Assembly (NCBI GenBank): GCA_947503575.1
Contig: CANNDZ010000004.1
Span: forward strand, 62,001-126,000
Direction of reading: 5' to 3'
Source of the DNA: an uncultured Kordiimonas sp.
GTDB taxonomy: Bacteria; Pseudomonadota; Alphaproteobacteria; Sphingomonadales; Kordiimonadaceae
DNA length: 64,000 bases
Shown in pieces: positions 52,600 to 62,467 of this stretch; within the stretch, counting starts at the first letter, position 1, and every line of letters starts with the position of its first letter. Below the pieces are notes generated by a model. The model was not told the DNA's origin. It ran no database searches and saw nothing but the letters and a program-made list of their open reading frames with translations. Both the position numbers and the translations under genes were made by a program.

Positions 52600-53049
52600 T
52601 CAAAACGGGAAACGATCTGCGATCATGGTTTCCAGTCGTTCACGCACAAGCCGGTAACTGTCGATCACCTGATTGCGGTTGCCTTCGCTGTCTGACGGGT
52701 CTGGCGTTGGCCAGAATTCGAGCTGAAATTTCGATCCATTTCTGGTCTTTTCAATATGATCCCGGCTCTCGGGTGTGAGCGCTATGACAAGGTCAAAAAG
52801 CGAGATATCAATTGAGCTTAGCGGTTTTGGCTGATGGTCTGAAATGTCCATCCCGCCTTCTTCCATGGCCGCGACAGAGAAGGGGTCCAGGTTCCCTGCG
52901 ATCAAGCCAACCGAATCGACAAAAAGACGCCGTTTGCTGTGGCGGGCTGCCAGTGCCTCGGCCATGGGGCTGCGCACGGCATTCTGGTTGCACACAAACA
53001 GAACACTTTGAATTTTCTTTTTTTCTTCAGGGGGTTGCGTGCTTGTCAT
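52600..53049 (-). CDS. Low-molecular-weight protein-tyrosine-phosphatase-like protein
   Basis: About 149 residues. The phosphate-binding loop C-x5-R(S) is present as CNQNAVRS ('VLFVCNQNAVRSPMAEALA'), and the general-acid aspartate is in 'FWPTPDPSD', so catalysis by the tyrosine phosphatase/arsenate reductase mechanism is feasible. Start ATG 53049 overlaps the UPF0262 stop (ATGA). The protein is constant in this gene block; its physiological substrate is not known to me. Confidence 0.9.
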   Translation of the reverse strand: MTSTQPPEEKKKIQSVLFVCNQNAVRSPMAEALAARHSKRRLFVDSVGLIAGNLDPFSVAAMEEGGMDISDHQPKPLSSIDISLFDLVIALTPESRDHIEKTRNGSKFQLEFWPTPDPSDSEGNRNQVIDSYRLVRERLETMIADRFPF

Positions 53050-53543
53050 CGCGGCCCCCTGCCATCCTTGAGGTGTAACACGCAAACCAGTGTAAACAGC
53101 CGCCGGGCGGTTGGCATGTCTAATTCTACCTTGCCGTTCAGCCGTTCCATCAACAGAGTGCTGCCTTCGTTGTGCAGCCCCCGGCGCCCCATGTCGATCG
53201 CTTCAATCTGGGACGGCGATGCGGTTTTGATCGCTTCGTAATAGCTGTCACAAATGGCGAAATATTCCCGGATGATTCGCCGGAATGGGGTCATTGCCAG
53301 ACGAAAGCTCATCAATATTTGGTCGCCTTCGTTTTTCACGTCAAACTGCAAGCGGCCCTCAATGGTGCCAAGATGCAGTTTGTAAGGCCCCTGATACGCC
53401 TCGTCTGCCGACTTCAGCAGATAAAAGCTATTGTCTTCCAGCAAGTCAAAAATCGCTATGCGGCGTTCATGCTCTACATCCGCGCTCCAGCGGACAATAG
53501 TTGATTCGTCCAGCGTAACATCAATCAGTTTTCGGCTGGTCAT
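53046..53543 (-). CDS. UPF0262 family protein
   Basis: 165 residues, cytoplasmic. Members of UPF0262 are restricted to alphaproteobacteria and sit next to hisD as here; features such as 'RIAIFDLLEDNSFYLL', 'GPYKLHLGTIEGRLQFDV' and 'IIREYFAICDSYYEAI' are typical. Function unknown. It starts 18 bp after hisD and overlaps the phosphatase gene downstream. Confidence 0.92.
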   Translation of the reverse strand: MTSRKLIDVTLDESTIVRWSADVEHERRIAIFDLLEDNSFYLLKSADEAYQGPYKLHLGTIEGRLQFDVKNEGDQILMSFRLAMTPFRRIIREYFAICDSYYEAIKTASPSQIEAIDMGRRGLHNEGSTLLMERLNGKVELDMPTARRLFTLVCVLHLKDGRGPR

Positions 53544-53561
53544 AGGCGGGTTTGCTTTGCT

Positions 53562-54878
53562 TTAGTCGTCGTTTTCGGCGTCGCTTTTATCATCCAGCCG
53601 AATGGTAACAGAAAGCGCGTGTGCGCCAAGCCCTTCTTCGCCGGCAAGCGTTGCGGCCGCTGGGCCGATGGTGCGCAGGCTTTGTTCATCACATTCGACA
53701 AATGTTGTGCGTTTCATGAAATCATACACGCTCAGGCCGCTTGAAAACCGGGCTGTGCGTGCTGTTGGCAGAACATGGTTTGGCCCCGCCACATAATCGC
53801 CAATCGCCTCTGGGGTGTGCCGTCCAAGGAAAACCGCCCCCGCGTTGCTGATTTTCCGGCGCATGCCTTCGGCGTTATCGACGCACAGTTCCAGATGCTC
53901 CGGGGCCAGCCGGTCAGTCAGCGGGATGGCATCATTCAGCGTTTTGACCGTGATAATCGCGCCGTAATCCCGCCAGCTTGCCAGCGCAATGTCGCGGCGG
54001 TCAAGGCTTGCCAGATGGTCCTCAACTGCTGCTTCAACCATGCGGGCATATTTGGCGTCATCGGTAATAAGGATGCTTTGGGCGACTTCGTCGTGTTCTG
54101 CTTGCGATAACAGGTCAGCGGCGATCCAGCGCGGGTCGGTTTTATTGTCCGCAATCACCAGAATTTCACTGGGGCCTGCAATACTGTCGATGCCGACCTT
54201 ACCAAAAACCTGGCGCTTGGCTTCCGCCACAAACGCATTGCCCGGCCCAACAATTTTATCCACTGGTGCAATGGTTTTTGTACCATAAGCCAGTGCCGCG
54301 ACGGCTTGCGCCCCGCCCACCCGGTATATTTCTGTCACGCCCGCCAATTTGGCGGCAGCCAGCACCAGCGGGTTCAACACATCATCAGGGGTTGGTACCA
54401 CCATGACAATGCGGTCAACGCCAGCCACCTTTGCCGGTACGGCATTCATCAATACGCTGGACGGGTAACTGGCTAGCCCACCTGGCACATACAGTCCCGC
54501 CGCTTGCACCGGTTTCCAGGCTTGGCCAAGGCGAACACCCGCATCATCGGTGTAATCCAAATCGCTTGGCAACTGGCGTGAGTGAAACGCCCGGATACGG
54601 TCTGCCGCCAGCATCAGTGCGGCTTTTACATCATCGTTAATGTTGGTCCAGGCGGCATCAATCTCGTCTTGTGCAATTGCCAAGCCTTTGCTTGCAACAT
54701 CAAAGCGGTCAAACTTTGCGGTCAGCTCCGCTAGCGCTGCGTCACCACGTTCCTGCACATCAGCCAGAATGCCCGCAACTACGTCTCTTACATCGCTGGA
54801 CGATTCGCGCTTTTGGCCCAGTAATTTGGTGAACTGCTGCTCAAAATCAGCGGCGGTGCTATCAAGTATCTGCGCCAT
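53562..54878 (-). CDS. hisD: Histidinol dehydrogenase
   Basis: About 438 residues. Zinc-dependent, catalyses the last two steps of histidine synthesis (histidinol to histidine with 2 NAD+). Conserved segments: '[25 protein letters not shown]', '[11 protein letters not shown]', '[12 protein letters not shown]', 'LAPEHLEL' and '[24 protein letters not shown]', which together supply the zinc ligands and catalytic glutamate/histidine. ATG 54878 overlaps the hisG end by 17 bp. The short N-terminal extension to 54905 is not conserved. Confidence 0.96.
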   Translation of the reverse strand: MAQILDSTAADFEQQFTKLLGQKRESSSDVRDVVAGILADVQERGDAALAELTAKFDRFDVASKGLAIAQDEIDAAWTNINDDVKAALMLAADRIRAFHSRQLPSDLDYTDDAGVRLGQAWKPVQAAGLYVPGGLASYPSSVLMNAVPAKVAGVDRIVMVVPTPDDVLNPLVLAAAKLAGVTEIYRVGGAQAVAALAYGTKTIAPVDKIVGPGNAFVAEAKRQVFGKVGIDSIAGPSEILVIADNKTDPRWIAADLLSQAEHDEVAQSILITDDAKYARMVEAAVEDHLASLDRRDIALASWRDYGAIITVKTLNDAIPLTDRLAPEHLELCVDNAEGMRRKISNAGAVFLGRHTPEAIGDYVAGPNHVLPTARTARFSSGLSVYDFMKRTTFVECDEQSLRTIGPAAATLAGEEGLGAHALSVTIRLDDKSDAENDD

Positions 54879-55530
54879 CGGCGAGTACCTCTCTAAAGCG
54901 ATCAATCCAGTAGTTGATTTCCTGTGGGCGGGTTTTAAACGCTGGGCGGTTTACCACAAGGCGGGATGTAATCTCGGTCAATACTTCCACTTCCTTGAGT
55001 TTGTTGGCTTTCAGCGTGCCACCCGTTGAAACCAGATCAACAATCCGTTTTGACAAACCCAGGCTTGGTGCCAGTTCCATGGCACCATTTAGCTTTATGC
55101 ATTCCGCCTGCACACCGCGCCCCGCATAGTAGGCGCGTGTCAGGTTCGGATATTTTGTCGCCACCCGTATGTGGGACCATTCTTTGGGGTCGGTGTTGGG
55201 CTCATCTTCTGGCATGGCCAGCGACAGACGGCAGTGACCGATATCCAGATCCAGCGGTGAATACAGGTCCGAATAGCCAAATTCCTGCAGTACATCATTG
55301 CCAACAACACCCATATGCGCCGCGCCAAACGCCACAAAGGTCGCGGCATCAAACGCCCGCACCCGAATGATCGACAAGCCATCTATATTGGTGGCAAATT
55401 CAAGCTGCCGTGATTTCGGGTCGTCGAAGGCAGCTTCTGGCTCAATGCCAGCAGCGCGCACCAGCGGCATGACTTCACCAAGAATGCGGCCCTTCGGCAG
55501 AGCAAGAACAAGTTTGTCGCTGAGTTCCAT
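54862..55530 (-). CDS. hisG: ATP phosphoribosyltransferase, short form
   Basis: 222 residues, the short HisG type that lacks the C-terminal regulatory domain and normally needs HisZ. '[18 protein letters not shown]', '[20 protein letters not shown]' and the PRPP site '[21 protein letters not shown]' are clear. It catalyses the first step of histidine synthesis. No hisZ gene is present in this window. It overlaps hisD. Confidence 0.95.
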   Translation of the reverse strand: MELSDKLVLALPKGRILGEVMPLVRAAGIEPEAAFDDPKSRQLEFATNIDGLSIIRVRAFDAATFVAFGAAHMGVVGNDVLQEFGYSDLYSPLDLDIGHCRLSLAMPEDEPNTDPKEWSHIRVATKYPNLTRAYYAGRGVQAECIKLNGAMELAPSLGLSKRIVDLVSTGGTLKANKLKEVEVLTEITSRLVVNRPAFKTRPQEINYWIDRFREVLADGADT

Positions 55531-55566
55531 CAGGTATCCTATCCGTCGATGGGGTGAGACCGTCGT

Positions 55567-56016
55567 TTAATCTTTGTGGCTGGGCCGTGCCTTGGCTTCC
55601 CAGGGTGTGGTCAGGTCCGTCAGGGTGGCGTCAACCACCTCGCACGACAGGCGAATAGACCCACCCCCTGCAAAGTTCAGCAGGATTGTTGTGCCAACAC
55701 CTGTGTCGTGGGCTTCCATGTCCAACAGTTCCAGTACGGTATCAGAGGCGTTCAGATCAATACCATTAAGCTGCACGCTTGATATGCCAACAAAATGCAG
55801 GCCCGCGCGCACGCGCTCTCCCTTAGGGCGCCGGAACCAGCTCTTTTTTTCCCAGCGGTAACGATTGCCAACAAACGCGAACAGTTTTTCATCCGGTTGC
55901 CAGGCCATATCGCCCACTTTCACGGTAGCGTCTTGCATCAGGGTCGACATTACCGTCAGGTCCTCGGGCGACTGCGCGATCAATTTAAGGGATTCGATCA
56001 TGGATGGGCGGCTCAT
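55567..56016 (-). CDS. DUF2948 family protein
   Basis: About 149 residues, no signal peptide. The sequence 'SLKLIAQSPEDLTVMSTLMQDATVKVGDMAWQP' through 'FRRPKGERVRAGLHF' and 'LNFAGGGSIRLSCEVVDATLTDL' matches DUF2948, an alphaproteobacterial family of unknown function that sits between murA and hisG. The start at 56016 is set by homology; the frame continues 52 codons upstream. In this genome two plus-strand genes have come between it and murA. Confidence 0.9.
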   Translation of the reverse strand: MSRPSMIESLKLIAQSPEDLTVMSTLMQDATVKVGDMAWQPDEKLFAFVGNRYRWEKKSWFRRPKGERVRAGLHFVGISSVQLNGIDLNASDTVLELLDMEAHDTGVGTTILLNFAGGGSIRLSCEVVDATLTDLTTPWEAKARPSHKD

Positions 56017-56277
56017 TCCGTCTGAAAAAGAATATAACAGTGCCTTGGCGCACGGCGCGACACATCGGGTGCTTGTTCGTGACGCAATGTAGGCGCTGCT
56101 TGTCCTACCTTCAAGTAAGGAATGCAGGCAATTCAGGAATCCGTCTGTGGCGGGAATATCAAGGCATGCCACCTTGGGGTGCGACTGAATGTGGCAGGGT
56201 AGGGCGCATGGCTTGACAGCGCTCTTATATTATCGCTTCTATACCCAAGGGTTAGATATAACTATTTGGTTTAGAGC

Positions 56278-57846
56278 ATGTCACAGGTCAAAAAAATTCT
56301 CGTAGTTGGGGGCGGCACGTCTGGGTGGCTAACTGCAAATTATCTATCGCGTCATTTGGGCGGAGACCGCGAAGGCGGGGTTGAGGTAACGCTTATTGAA
56401 TCAAGCGATATCCCGACCGTCGGTGTGGGAGAAGCCACCATTCCCCCCATCCGCACGTTGGTGTCTGCGTTGGGCTTTGATGAAGCAGAGTTCATGCGGG
56501 AAACATCGGCAACCTTCAAGTTGGCAATCAAGTTTGATAACTGGCTGCACGGGGCCGAAAAAATGGGCGATGTGGCCCACAGCTATTTCCATACGTTTGG
56601 CAAGTTTAATCAGGTAAACGGCGACCTGATGGCACCATACTGGTTGATGGACCGGGAAAACAGCGGCCTTGGGTATGTTGATTATTCCATGATGGAAGGC
56701 GGCATTTGTGCCGGCGGTCGGGGGCCCAAGCGTATCACCGATCACCAATATGTTGGGCCGCTGCAGTATGCTTATCATTTTGACGCTGGACGGTTGGCAG
56801 AATTACTCAAGAAAACCGGCAAAAAGCGCGGCGTGACACAAGTGATTGCGACGGTCGAGGATGTGGAACTGGCGGAAAACGGTGACATCGCCAGCGTAAA
56901 AACCAAGGAACACGGCGATTTTACCGCTGACCTATATATCGATTGTACGGGTTTCCACGCCCGTCTGATCGAAAAGGCGATGGGTACCGAATTTACCAGC
57001 ATGAATGATGTGCTGTTCTGTAACAGTGCGGTTGCCTGCCAGATCCCCTACGAAAGTGAAAAAGAAGCCATCCCGCCCTATACGACCGCCATGGCGCATT
57101 CAGAAGGCTGGACGTGGGACATTCCGCTGAATAACCGGCGGGGTGTTGGGTACGTGTATTCCAACAAGTATGCCGACAAGGACAAGGCGGAAGAGCTATT
57201 GCGGTCTTATCTGGGGCCGCGCGGCGATGACCTGAATGTTTGGCATATTGATATTCGCACAGGTAAACGGCGGCAGCAGTGGAAAGGAAACTGCGTTTCT
57301 GTTGGGCTGTCGGCAGGGTTTATTGAGCCACTGGAGTCTACAGGCATTTTCTTGGTGGATATGGCGCTGCGCTGGCTTGCTGATTTTATCTCAACTACAG
57401 ATAAATTTGAGGTTTCTGCCCGCGACTTTAATCGCAGGATGAATGAAACATACGCTGACATTATTGATTTCGTGAAGCTGCACTATGCGATTACCAAGCG
57501 CACCGACAGCGAATTTTGGATTGATAATGCAAATCCTGACACCTGGACAGATACGCTGCGCGATAAGCTGGATAGCTGGCAACGTAGAGTACCAGGCCTG
57601 TATGAATTTTCTGGCTTCCCTCAGGTGTTTGGCCTGACCAACCATTTGCAGGTTCTGTATGGCATGGATTACCTACCTGACCTGACCGGCCAGGAACATA
57701 AGTTCAGGCACATGGAAGCGGCGCGGGCTCAGTCCCGCAAGTGTCAGGGCGCAGCACAAGGCGGATTGGCTGTTATGCCAATGCACCGGGATTTGATTGA
57801 CCAGATTTATAAGACAGGGTTCCAGCCGGCCACCAAAACCGGTTAG
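56278..57846 (+). CDS. Flavin-dependent tryptophan-halogenase-family enzyme
   Basis: 522 residues. It has the FAD-binding motif 'ILVVGGGTSGWLTANYLS', the catalytic lysine K85 in 'LAIKFDNW' (equivalent to PrnA K79), the W-x-W-x-I-P fingerprint at residues 278-283 ('GWTWDIPL') and E353 in 'EPLESTGIF' (PrnA E346). All active-site elements for FADH2-dependent halogenation by HOCl/lysine chloramine are therefore intact. No reductase, NRPS or PKS gene is nearby, so the substrate may be a free indole/tryptophan-like compound or another small aromatic. It is inserted, with DUF885, between the conserved murA and DUF2948 genes and on the opposite strand. Confidence 0.93.
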   Translation: MSQVKKILVVGGGTSGWLTANYLSRHLGGDREGGVEVTLIESSDIPTVGVGEATIPPIRTLVSALGFDEAEFMRETSATFKLAIKFDNWLHGAEKMGDVAHSYFHTFGKFNQVNGDLMAPYWLMDRENSGLGYVDYSMMEGGICAGGRGPKRITDHQYVGPLQYAYHFDAGRLAELLKKTGKKRGVTQVIATVEDVELAENGDIASVKTKEHGDFTADLYIDCTGFHARLIEKAMGTEFTSMNDVLFCNSAVACQIPYESEKEAIPPYTTAMAHSEGWTWDIPLNNRRGVGYVYSNKYADKDKAEELLRSYLGPRGDDLNVWHIDIRTGKRRQQWKGNCVSVGLSAGFIEPLESTGIFLVDMALRWLADFISTTDKFEVSARDFNRRMNETYADIIDFVKLHYAITKRTDSEFWIDNANPDTWTDTLRDKLDSWQRRVPGLYEFSGFPQVFGLTNHLQVLYGMDYLPDLTGQEHKFRHMEAARAQSRKCQGAAQGGLAVMPMHRDLIDQIYKTGFQPATKTG

Positions 57847-58097
57847 CCGGTGGTGCTGTCAATCCGAGCACTGCCATTATCCCGTTTGTGCTTCCGTCTT
57901 TTTGAGCGGTGATCCTGCTGTTGCTGGTTTTCACTTGCGTCTTCGTATAACGGAAGAAAAGTGTGTCGATGCTGATGCATGGCAGTATGCGGCCAGGATC
58001 TCGCACTGGCGTCCAGGTTTCGATGGTATTTTGATTTTACCGTCTCCATGATGCAAAATCAGCTCAAATTAGGTTTGGTCCTTTTAAGGAGAAAGCG

Positions 58098-59861
58098 ATG
58101 CGGTTTTTAGCGGTTTGTTTGGCATTTTTTGTGATGCCGGTACCGGGTTACGGGGTGGAACCAGAGCAGTCGGCGGAATTACACGCTCTTTTTGCCGAAG
58201 AATGGCAAGCGCGCATCAACCGAAACCCGTTTATGGCAGTGTCCGCTAGTGTTAAAGGTCATGGGCACCGTCTACCGGATGTTTCGCCTGAGGCGCAAAC
58301 TAGGTCTCTGCAGGCCGACAAGGATTTTTTGACGAGACTTCAGTCCATCAACCGCGCAAGTTTAACCCCGGAAGATCAGGTCAACTATGATATTTTCGAT
58401 TTTGTTCTCAGGAGCAGAATTGATCACGCAGCGTTCAAACCCTGGCGTATTCCGTTTTTGGCGGACGCCGGGTTTCATATGCAGTTGGCAAGCTCTGTGG
58501 AGGCAAGCCCGGCATCCAGCGTTCAGGACTATGAAGATTACATCACTCGTCTTGCTGGTGTAGGCGACTATTTTGATCAGCAGATTGCCAACATGCAGAT
58601 GGGGCTGGAGGACGGTTTCTCTCAGCCACAAGCAATTCTTGCCAAAATAGCGCCAAGTTTTAAAGCGCATGCGGATGTTACGTCTCCTGCGGACAGTGTT
58701 TTCTACGCTCCCTTTCAGCATATGCCGGCAAGCATAGAACAAGCGGATAAAGACCGCCTCATGTCCGAGGGTAAAACGGTCATCGCCGAAACAGTCATTC
58801 CGGCCTACCAGCGTCTAAACAGCTTTTTTGTTGAGGACTATATGGCTCTTGCCCGCACAACCCTTGGTGCGGTCGAAATGCCGGACGGTGTTTCTTATTA
58901 CGACCAGCGCGTCAAATATTACACCACCACTGGCTTGTCTGCTGCTGAGGTACATGCGCTGGGCCAGTCTGAAGTTGCCCGTATTCGGGGCGAAATGAAT
59001 GGTATTATTGAGAGTGTCGGTTTTACCGGCAGTTTTGCGGCGTTTCTTGAGTTCCTGCGGACAGATCCGCAGTTTTATGCTGAAACACCGAAACAGCTGT
59101 TGCAGGAAGCCGCCTGGATATCCAAGCGGATCGACGAAAAACTGCCAGCCTTTTTCGGCCGTTTGCCGCGCATGCCCTATGGCGTTAGGGCGGTGCCTGA
59201 GGAAATTGCGCCAAACTACACCACGGGGCGTTATTGGGGTGCTATTCCGGGAAAGCGGGGCGGGCTTTTTATGGTAAACACGTATGCGCTTGATAAGCGT
59301 CCGCTCTATTCACTTGCGGCTCTCGCCCTGCATGAGGGCGTGCCGGGCCACCACTTGCAAAACGCTTTGTCGAAAGAAGTGCAAAATGTGCCGGAGTTTC
59401 GGAAAAACCTGTATGTGAACGCCTTTGGTGAAGGCTGGGGCCTTTATGCCGAAAAGCTTGGCATCGACATGGGCATTTATGAAACTCCCTTTGAGAATTT
59501 TGGTCGTTTGAGCTACGAAATGTGGCGGGCGGGCAGGCTGGTGGTTGACACTGGGCTGCATGCAATGGGTTGGTCACGAGATCAAGCTGTTACTTTTTTC
59601 ACCGAAAATTCGGCGCTTTCACTGCACAATATCAACACTGAAGTGGATCGCTATATTGCTTGGCCAGGTCAGGCTCTGGCCTACAAAATGGGCGAGTTAA
59701 AAATTCTGGAGCTGCGGGACCAGGCACAAAAAGCACTCGGCGACCAGTTTGATATCCGTGCCTTCCATGATGCTGTGCTGGAAAATGGCACGTTGCCCCT
59801 CAGTCTTCTGCAGGTGAAAATCGATGCCTATATCAGAAAGGTCGGCGCTGACGCCGGTTAA
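58098..59861 (+). CDS. Exported DUF885 metallopeptidase-like protein
   Basis: 587 residues with a signal peptide (cleavage near GYG). The zinc motif HEGVPGHH spans residues 412-419 and a downstream glutamate-rich segment 'FGEGWGLYAEKLG' supplies a likely further ligand, the features of DUF885 (M32/M3-like, all-helical) hydrolases. Family members are periplasmic dipeptidases or lipoproteins in many proteobacteria. AAGGAG precedes the ATG. It is transcribed in the same direction as the halogenase after a 251-bp gap. Confidence 0.9.
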   Translation: MRFLAVCLAFFVMPVPGYGVEPEQSAELHALFAEEWQARINRNPFMAVSASVKGHGHRLPDVSPEAQTRSLQADKDFLTRLQSINRASLTPEDQVNYDIFDFVLRSRIDHAAFKPWRIPFLADAGFHMQLASSVEASPASSVQDYEDYITRLAGVGDYFDQQIANMQMGLEDGFSQPQAILAKIAPSFKAHADVTSPADSVFYAPFQHMPASIEQADKDRLMSEGKTVIAETVIPAYQRLNSFFVEDYMALARTTLGAVEMPDGVSYYDQRVKYYTTTGLSAAEVHALGQSEVARIRGEMNGIIESVGFTGSFAAFLEFLRTDPQFYAETPKQLLQEAAWISKRIDEKLPAFFGRLPRMPYGVRAVPEEIAPNYTTGRYWGAIPGKRGGLFMVNTYALDKRPLYSLAALALHEGVPGHHLQNALSKEVQNVPEFRKNLYVNAFGEGWGLYAEKLGIDMGIYETPFENFGRLSYEMWRAGRLVVDTGLHAMGWSRDQAVTFFTENSALSLHNINTEVDRYIAWPGQALAYKMGELKILELRDQAQKALGDQFDIRAFHDAVLENGTLPLSLLQVKIDAYIRKVGADAG

Positions 59862-59942
59862 GCGGGTTTGTAATGGTTGCGCGTTCGGCAATGCCGGAGT
59901 AGTTGGCAATGATAAACCCGATATCGGCAGACAGCTCCTGCT

Positions 59943-61223
59943 TTAGTCGTTAATGCGTTCAATCTGTGCGCCAACGCCGCGCAGCTTGTCTTCAAGCCGT
60001 TCGTAGCCGCGGTCCAGATGATACAGTCGGTTAATCACGGTGTCGCCGTCTGCGACAAGGCCTGCCAGTGCCAGGCTCATGCTGGCGCGTAAGTCGGTTG
60101 CCATCACCTGCGCCCCGCGCAGGCTTGAAACACCGCGTACCGTCGCACTGGCACCTGTTACCGTAATATCAGCACCTAGGCGGCATAGTTCCGGCACATG
60201 CATAAACCGATTTTCAAAAATGGCTTCGGTGATTACACTGGCGCCGTCCGCGACCGCCGCAAGGGCCATAAACTGCGCCTGCATGTCGGTTGGGAAGGCC
60301 GGGAATGGTTGGGTAACGATATTGAAGCCTTGTACGTGCCCGTTTGATTCAACGCGCACACCTCCGTCTTCTTCGCTGACGATTGCGCCCGCTTCCGATA
60401 ACACATCCATGGGGACTTGCATGTCCGGTAGGCGCGCGTTTTTTAGCAGCAGATTACCCCGTGTCATCAAGGCCGCAACCGCGTAGGAGCCAGCTTCGAT
60501 TCGGTCCGGCATGACGGCGTATGTGCAGCCATGCAAGCGGTCCACGCCTTCAACGGTGATGGTTTCCGTTCCCGCTCCGCTGATTTTTGCGCCCATCGCA
60601 ATCAGGCAATTGGCAAGGTCAGCAATTTCCGGCTCGCGCGCGGCATTTTCGATGGTGCTGGTGCCTTTGGCCAGTGCGGCGGCCATTAGGATGTTTTCTG
60701 TGGCACCCACCGAGACAAAGGGAAAACGCACCGTGCCGCCCACAAGCCCGTTTGGTGCGCTGGCGCGGACATACCCGTCTTCCAGTTCAATGTCGGCACC
60801 AAGGGCTTCAAGCGCTTTCAAGTGCAGATCAATTGGGCGGTTGCCGATGGCACAACCACCTGGCAGCGAAACAGTGGCCTGCCCCTCGCGCGCGACCAGG
60901 GGGCCAAGCACAATGATAGAAGCACGCATCTTGCGCACAATGTCGTAGGGCGCGACGGTATCAGCGATGTTTGATGCATCAAACGTCATGCTGCGCCCGG
61001 TTACTGCGCCGCCGCTGCTGCCTGCGATGGTAACAGTTGCCCCCAAGTGGTTGAGAAGATCGCATAAGGTGGAAATATCCGCCAGCCGAGGCAGGTTGGT
61101 TAGTGTCATGGGTTCATCGGTTAGCAGCGGCGCACACATCAGGGGCAGCGCTGCATTTTTTGCGCCGCTGATGTCGATGGTGCCTTCAAGCCGGTTGCCA
61201 CCTGTTATGACCAGTTTTTCCAT
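59943..61223 (-). CDS. murA: UDP-N-acetylglucosamine 1-carboxyvinyltransferase
   Basis: 426 residues. First committed step of peptidoglycan synthesis: transfer of enolpyruvate from PEP to UDP-GlcNAc. The active-site cysteine C124 lies in '[15 protein letters not shown]' (E. coli Cys115), K22 in '[10 protein letters not shown]' and R in '[13 protein letters not shown]' are conserved. Cysteine rather than aspartate at the catalytic position predicts fosfomycin sensitivity of the enzyme. It lies 81 bp after dcd on the same strand. Confidence 0.97.
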   Translation of the reverse strand: MEKLVITGGNRLEGTIDISGAKNAALPLMCAPLLTDEPMTLTNLPRLADISTLCDLLNHLGATVTIAGSSGGAVTGRSMTFDASNIADTVAPYDIVRKMRASIIVLGPLVAREGQATVSLPGGCAIGNRPIDLHLKALEALGADIELEDGYVRASAPNGLVGGTVRFPFVSVGATENILMAAALAKGTSTIENAAREPEIADLANCLIAMGAKISGAGTETITVEGVDRLHGCTYAVMPDRIEAGSYAVAALMTRGNLLLKNARLPDMQVPMDVLSEAGAIVSEEDGGVRVESNGHVQGFNIVTQPFPAFPTDMQAQFMALAAVADGASVITEAIFENRFMHVPELCRLGADITVTGASATVRGVSSLRGAQVMATDLRASMSLALAGLVADGDTVINRLYHLDRGYERLEDKLRGVGAQIERIND

Positions 61224-61304
61224 GGATGATGTGCCTTTGCTGATGTGACCGCGTTTATGGTTATCTGCCGGTCAAAAACGGCAGCAAAACGGCAGGGCTG
61301 AGAT

Positions 61305-61859
61305 TTAAAGCTTTGGCAAGGTTACGCCGCGCTGGCCCTGATACTTGCCGGCCCGGTCGCTGTAGGCGGTTTCGCACGGCTCATTGCCTTGCAGGAACAG
61401 GAACTGGCAGGCCCCTTCGTTGGCATAAATTCGGGCAGGCAGGGGCGTGGTGTTGGAAAACTCCAGCGTTACGTGGCCTTCCCAGCCGGGTTCCAGCGGC
61501 GTGACATTCACGATGATGCCACAGCGTGCGTATGTGGATTTGCCAAGGCAAATAACGAGCACGTCTTTGGGGACGCGGAAATATTCTACGGTGCGTGCCA
61601 GGGCAAAGCTGTTGGGCGGGATGACGCATTCGTCGGTGTCGCGATCAACAAAACTTTTAGGCGAGAAATTCTTGGGGTCCACAACCGCCGAATCGACATT
61701 GGTAAATATTTTAAATTCGGGCGCGACGCGGGCGTCATACCCATAGGATGACAAGCCGTAGGAAATATTGCCGTCCCTGATCTGGCCATCAACGAAGGGT
61801 TCGATCATGCCATGCTGCTGCGACATCGTTCGGATCCATTTGTCGGACATGATGGACAT
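61305..61859 (-). CDS. dcd: dCTP deaminase
   Basis: 184 residues, beginning with the canonical '[12 protein letters not shown]'. Motifs '[21 protein letters not shown]', '[27 protein letters not shown]' and '[15 protein letters not shown]' are those of Dcd, which deaminates dCTP to dUTP for dTTP synthesis. Cytoplasmic homotrimer. Upstream of murA in the same orientation. Confidence 0.97.
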   Translation of the reverse strand: MSIMSDKWIRTMSQQHGMIEPFVDGQIRDGNISYGLSSYGYDARVAPEFKIFTNVDSAVVDPKNFSPKSFVDRDTDECVIPPNSFALARTVEYFRVPKDVLVICLGKSTYARCGIIVNVTPLEPGWEGHVTLEFSNTTPLPARIYANEGACQFLFLQGNEPCETAYSDRAGKYQGQRGVTLPKL

Positions 61860-62005
61860 GATGCTGCGTTCCCCCGTTGGTTACCCGTCTATGATTATTG
61901 CAAGGGGCCTCTAGTGTAGCCGGACCCAGACCCGAAGTTTTGTAAGCCAATCTCTATGGCTTGCCAAGCTTCTTTATACAAGATGTTGTGCCGCAGTGAG
62001 AACGA

Positions 62006-62155
62006 CTAGTCTTCGGGTTGTTTGCGCACGCGTGCCTGATCTTTGCGGCGGCGCAGGTTGGCACGCAACGCTTGTGAAAGCCGCGCCTGTTTTTCGTCGG
62101 ATTTGGCTTTTTCCGACGTGTTTTTTCTGGCCGATTTGGAAGCTGTGTCTGTCAT
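62006..62155 (-). CDS. Small Lys/Arg-rich conserved protein
   Basis: About 49 residues. The end 'KQARLSQALRANLRRRKDQARVRK' is a strongly basic helix found in short alphaproteobacterial proteins encoded close to dcd/murA, possibly nucleic-acid binding. ATG 62155 is preferred since the upstream 16 codons carry no conserved sequence. Function unknown. Confidence 0.7.
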   Translation of the reverse strand: MTDTASKSARKNTSEKAKSDEKQARLSQALRANLRRRKDQARVRKQPED

Positions 62156-62323
62156 GCAGCTAACCTGCTTAAAAAGATGATGGTTTTCAAGATGGTTCTG
62201 CAAGATGTGTGGTAAAAAATGTTGTGTGCCGCGTTTGTGTCCTTAGTTTTGGCTTGCATCCGCCCCCCTCGTGTGGCAATAGGCCCGGCGAACGGCGCAC
62301 CATGCGCTGCGCCCGTTTGACAG

Positions 62324-62398
62324 GCCGCCGTAGCTCAGTGGTAGAGCGCACCCTTGGTAAGGGTGAGGCCGGGAGTTCAATTCTCCCCGGCGGCACCA
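62324..62398 (+). tRNA. tRNA-Thr (GGT)
   Basis: 75 nt with CCA. Acceptor GCCGCCG pairs with CGGCGGC, discriminator A then CCA; TA at 8-9, D-arm GCTC...GAGC, anticodon arm ACCCTT-GGT-AAGGGT, T-loop GTTCAATTC. No tRNA-tail duplications of the kind seen at tRNA-Phe are visible next to it. Confidence 0.97.
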
Positions 62399-62467
62399 TT
62401 TCTCAGAAAATCAGAAAACCAACTTAGGTGCTTTGCGCGCTGTCTCGATTATTGCTAAACACCAGCT

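Noticed and set aside
56278-59861. Halogenated natural-product gene cluster
   Set aside because: No NRPS/PKS, reductase, resistance or export genes accompany the halogenase; the neighbours are housekeeping genes.
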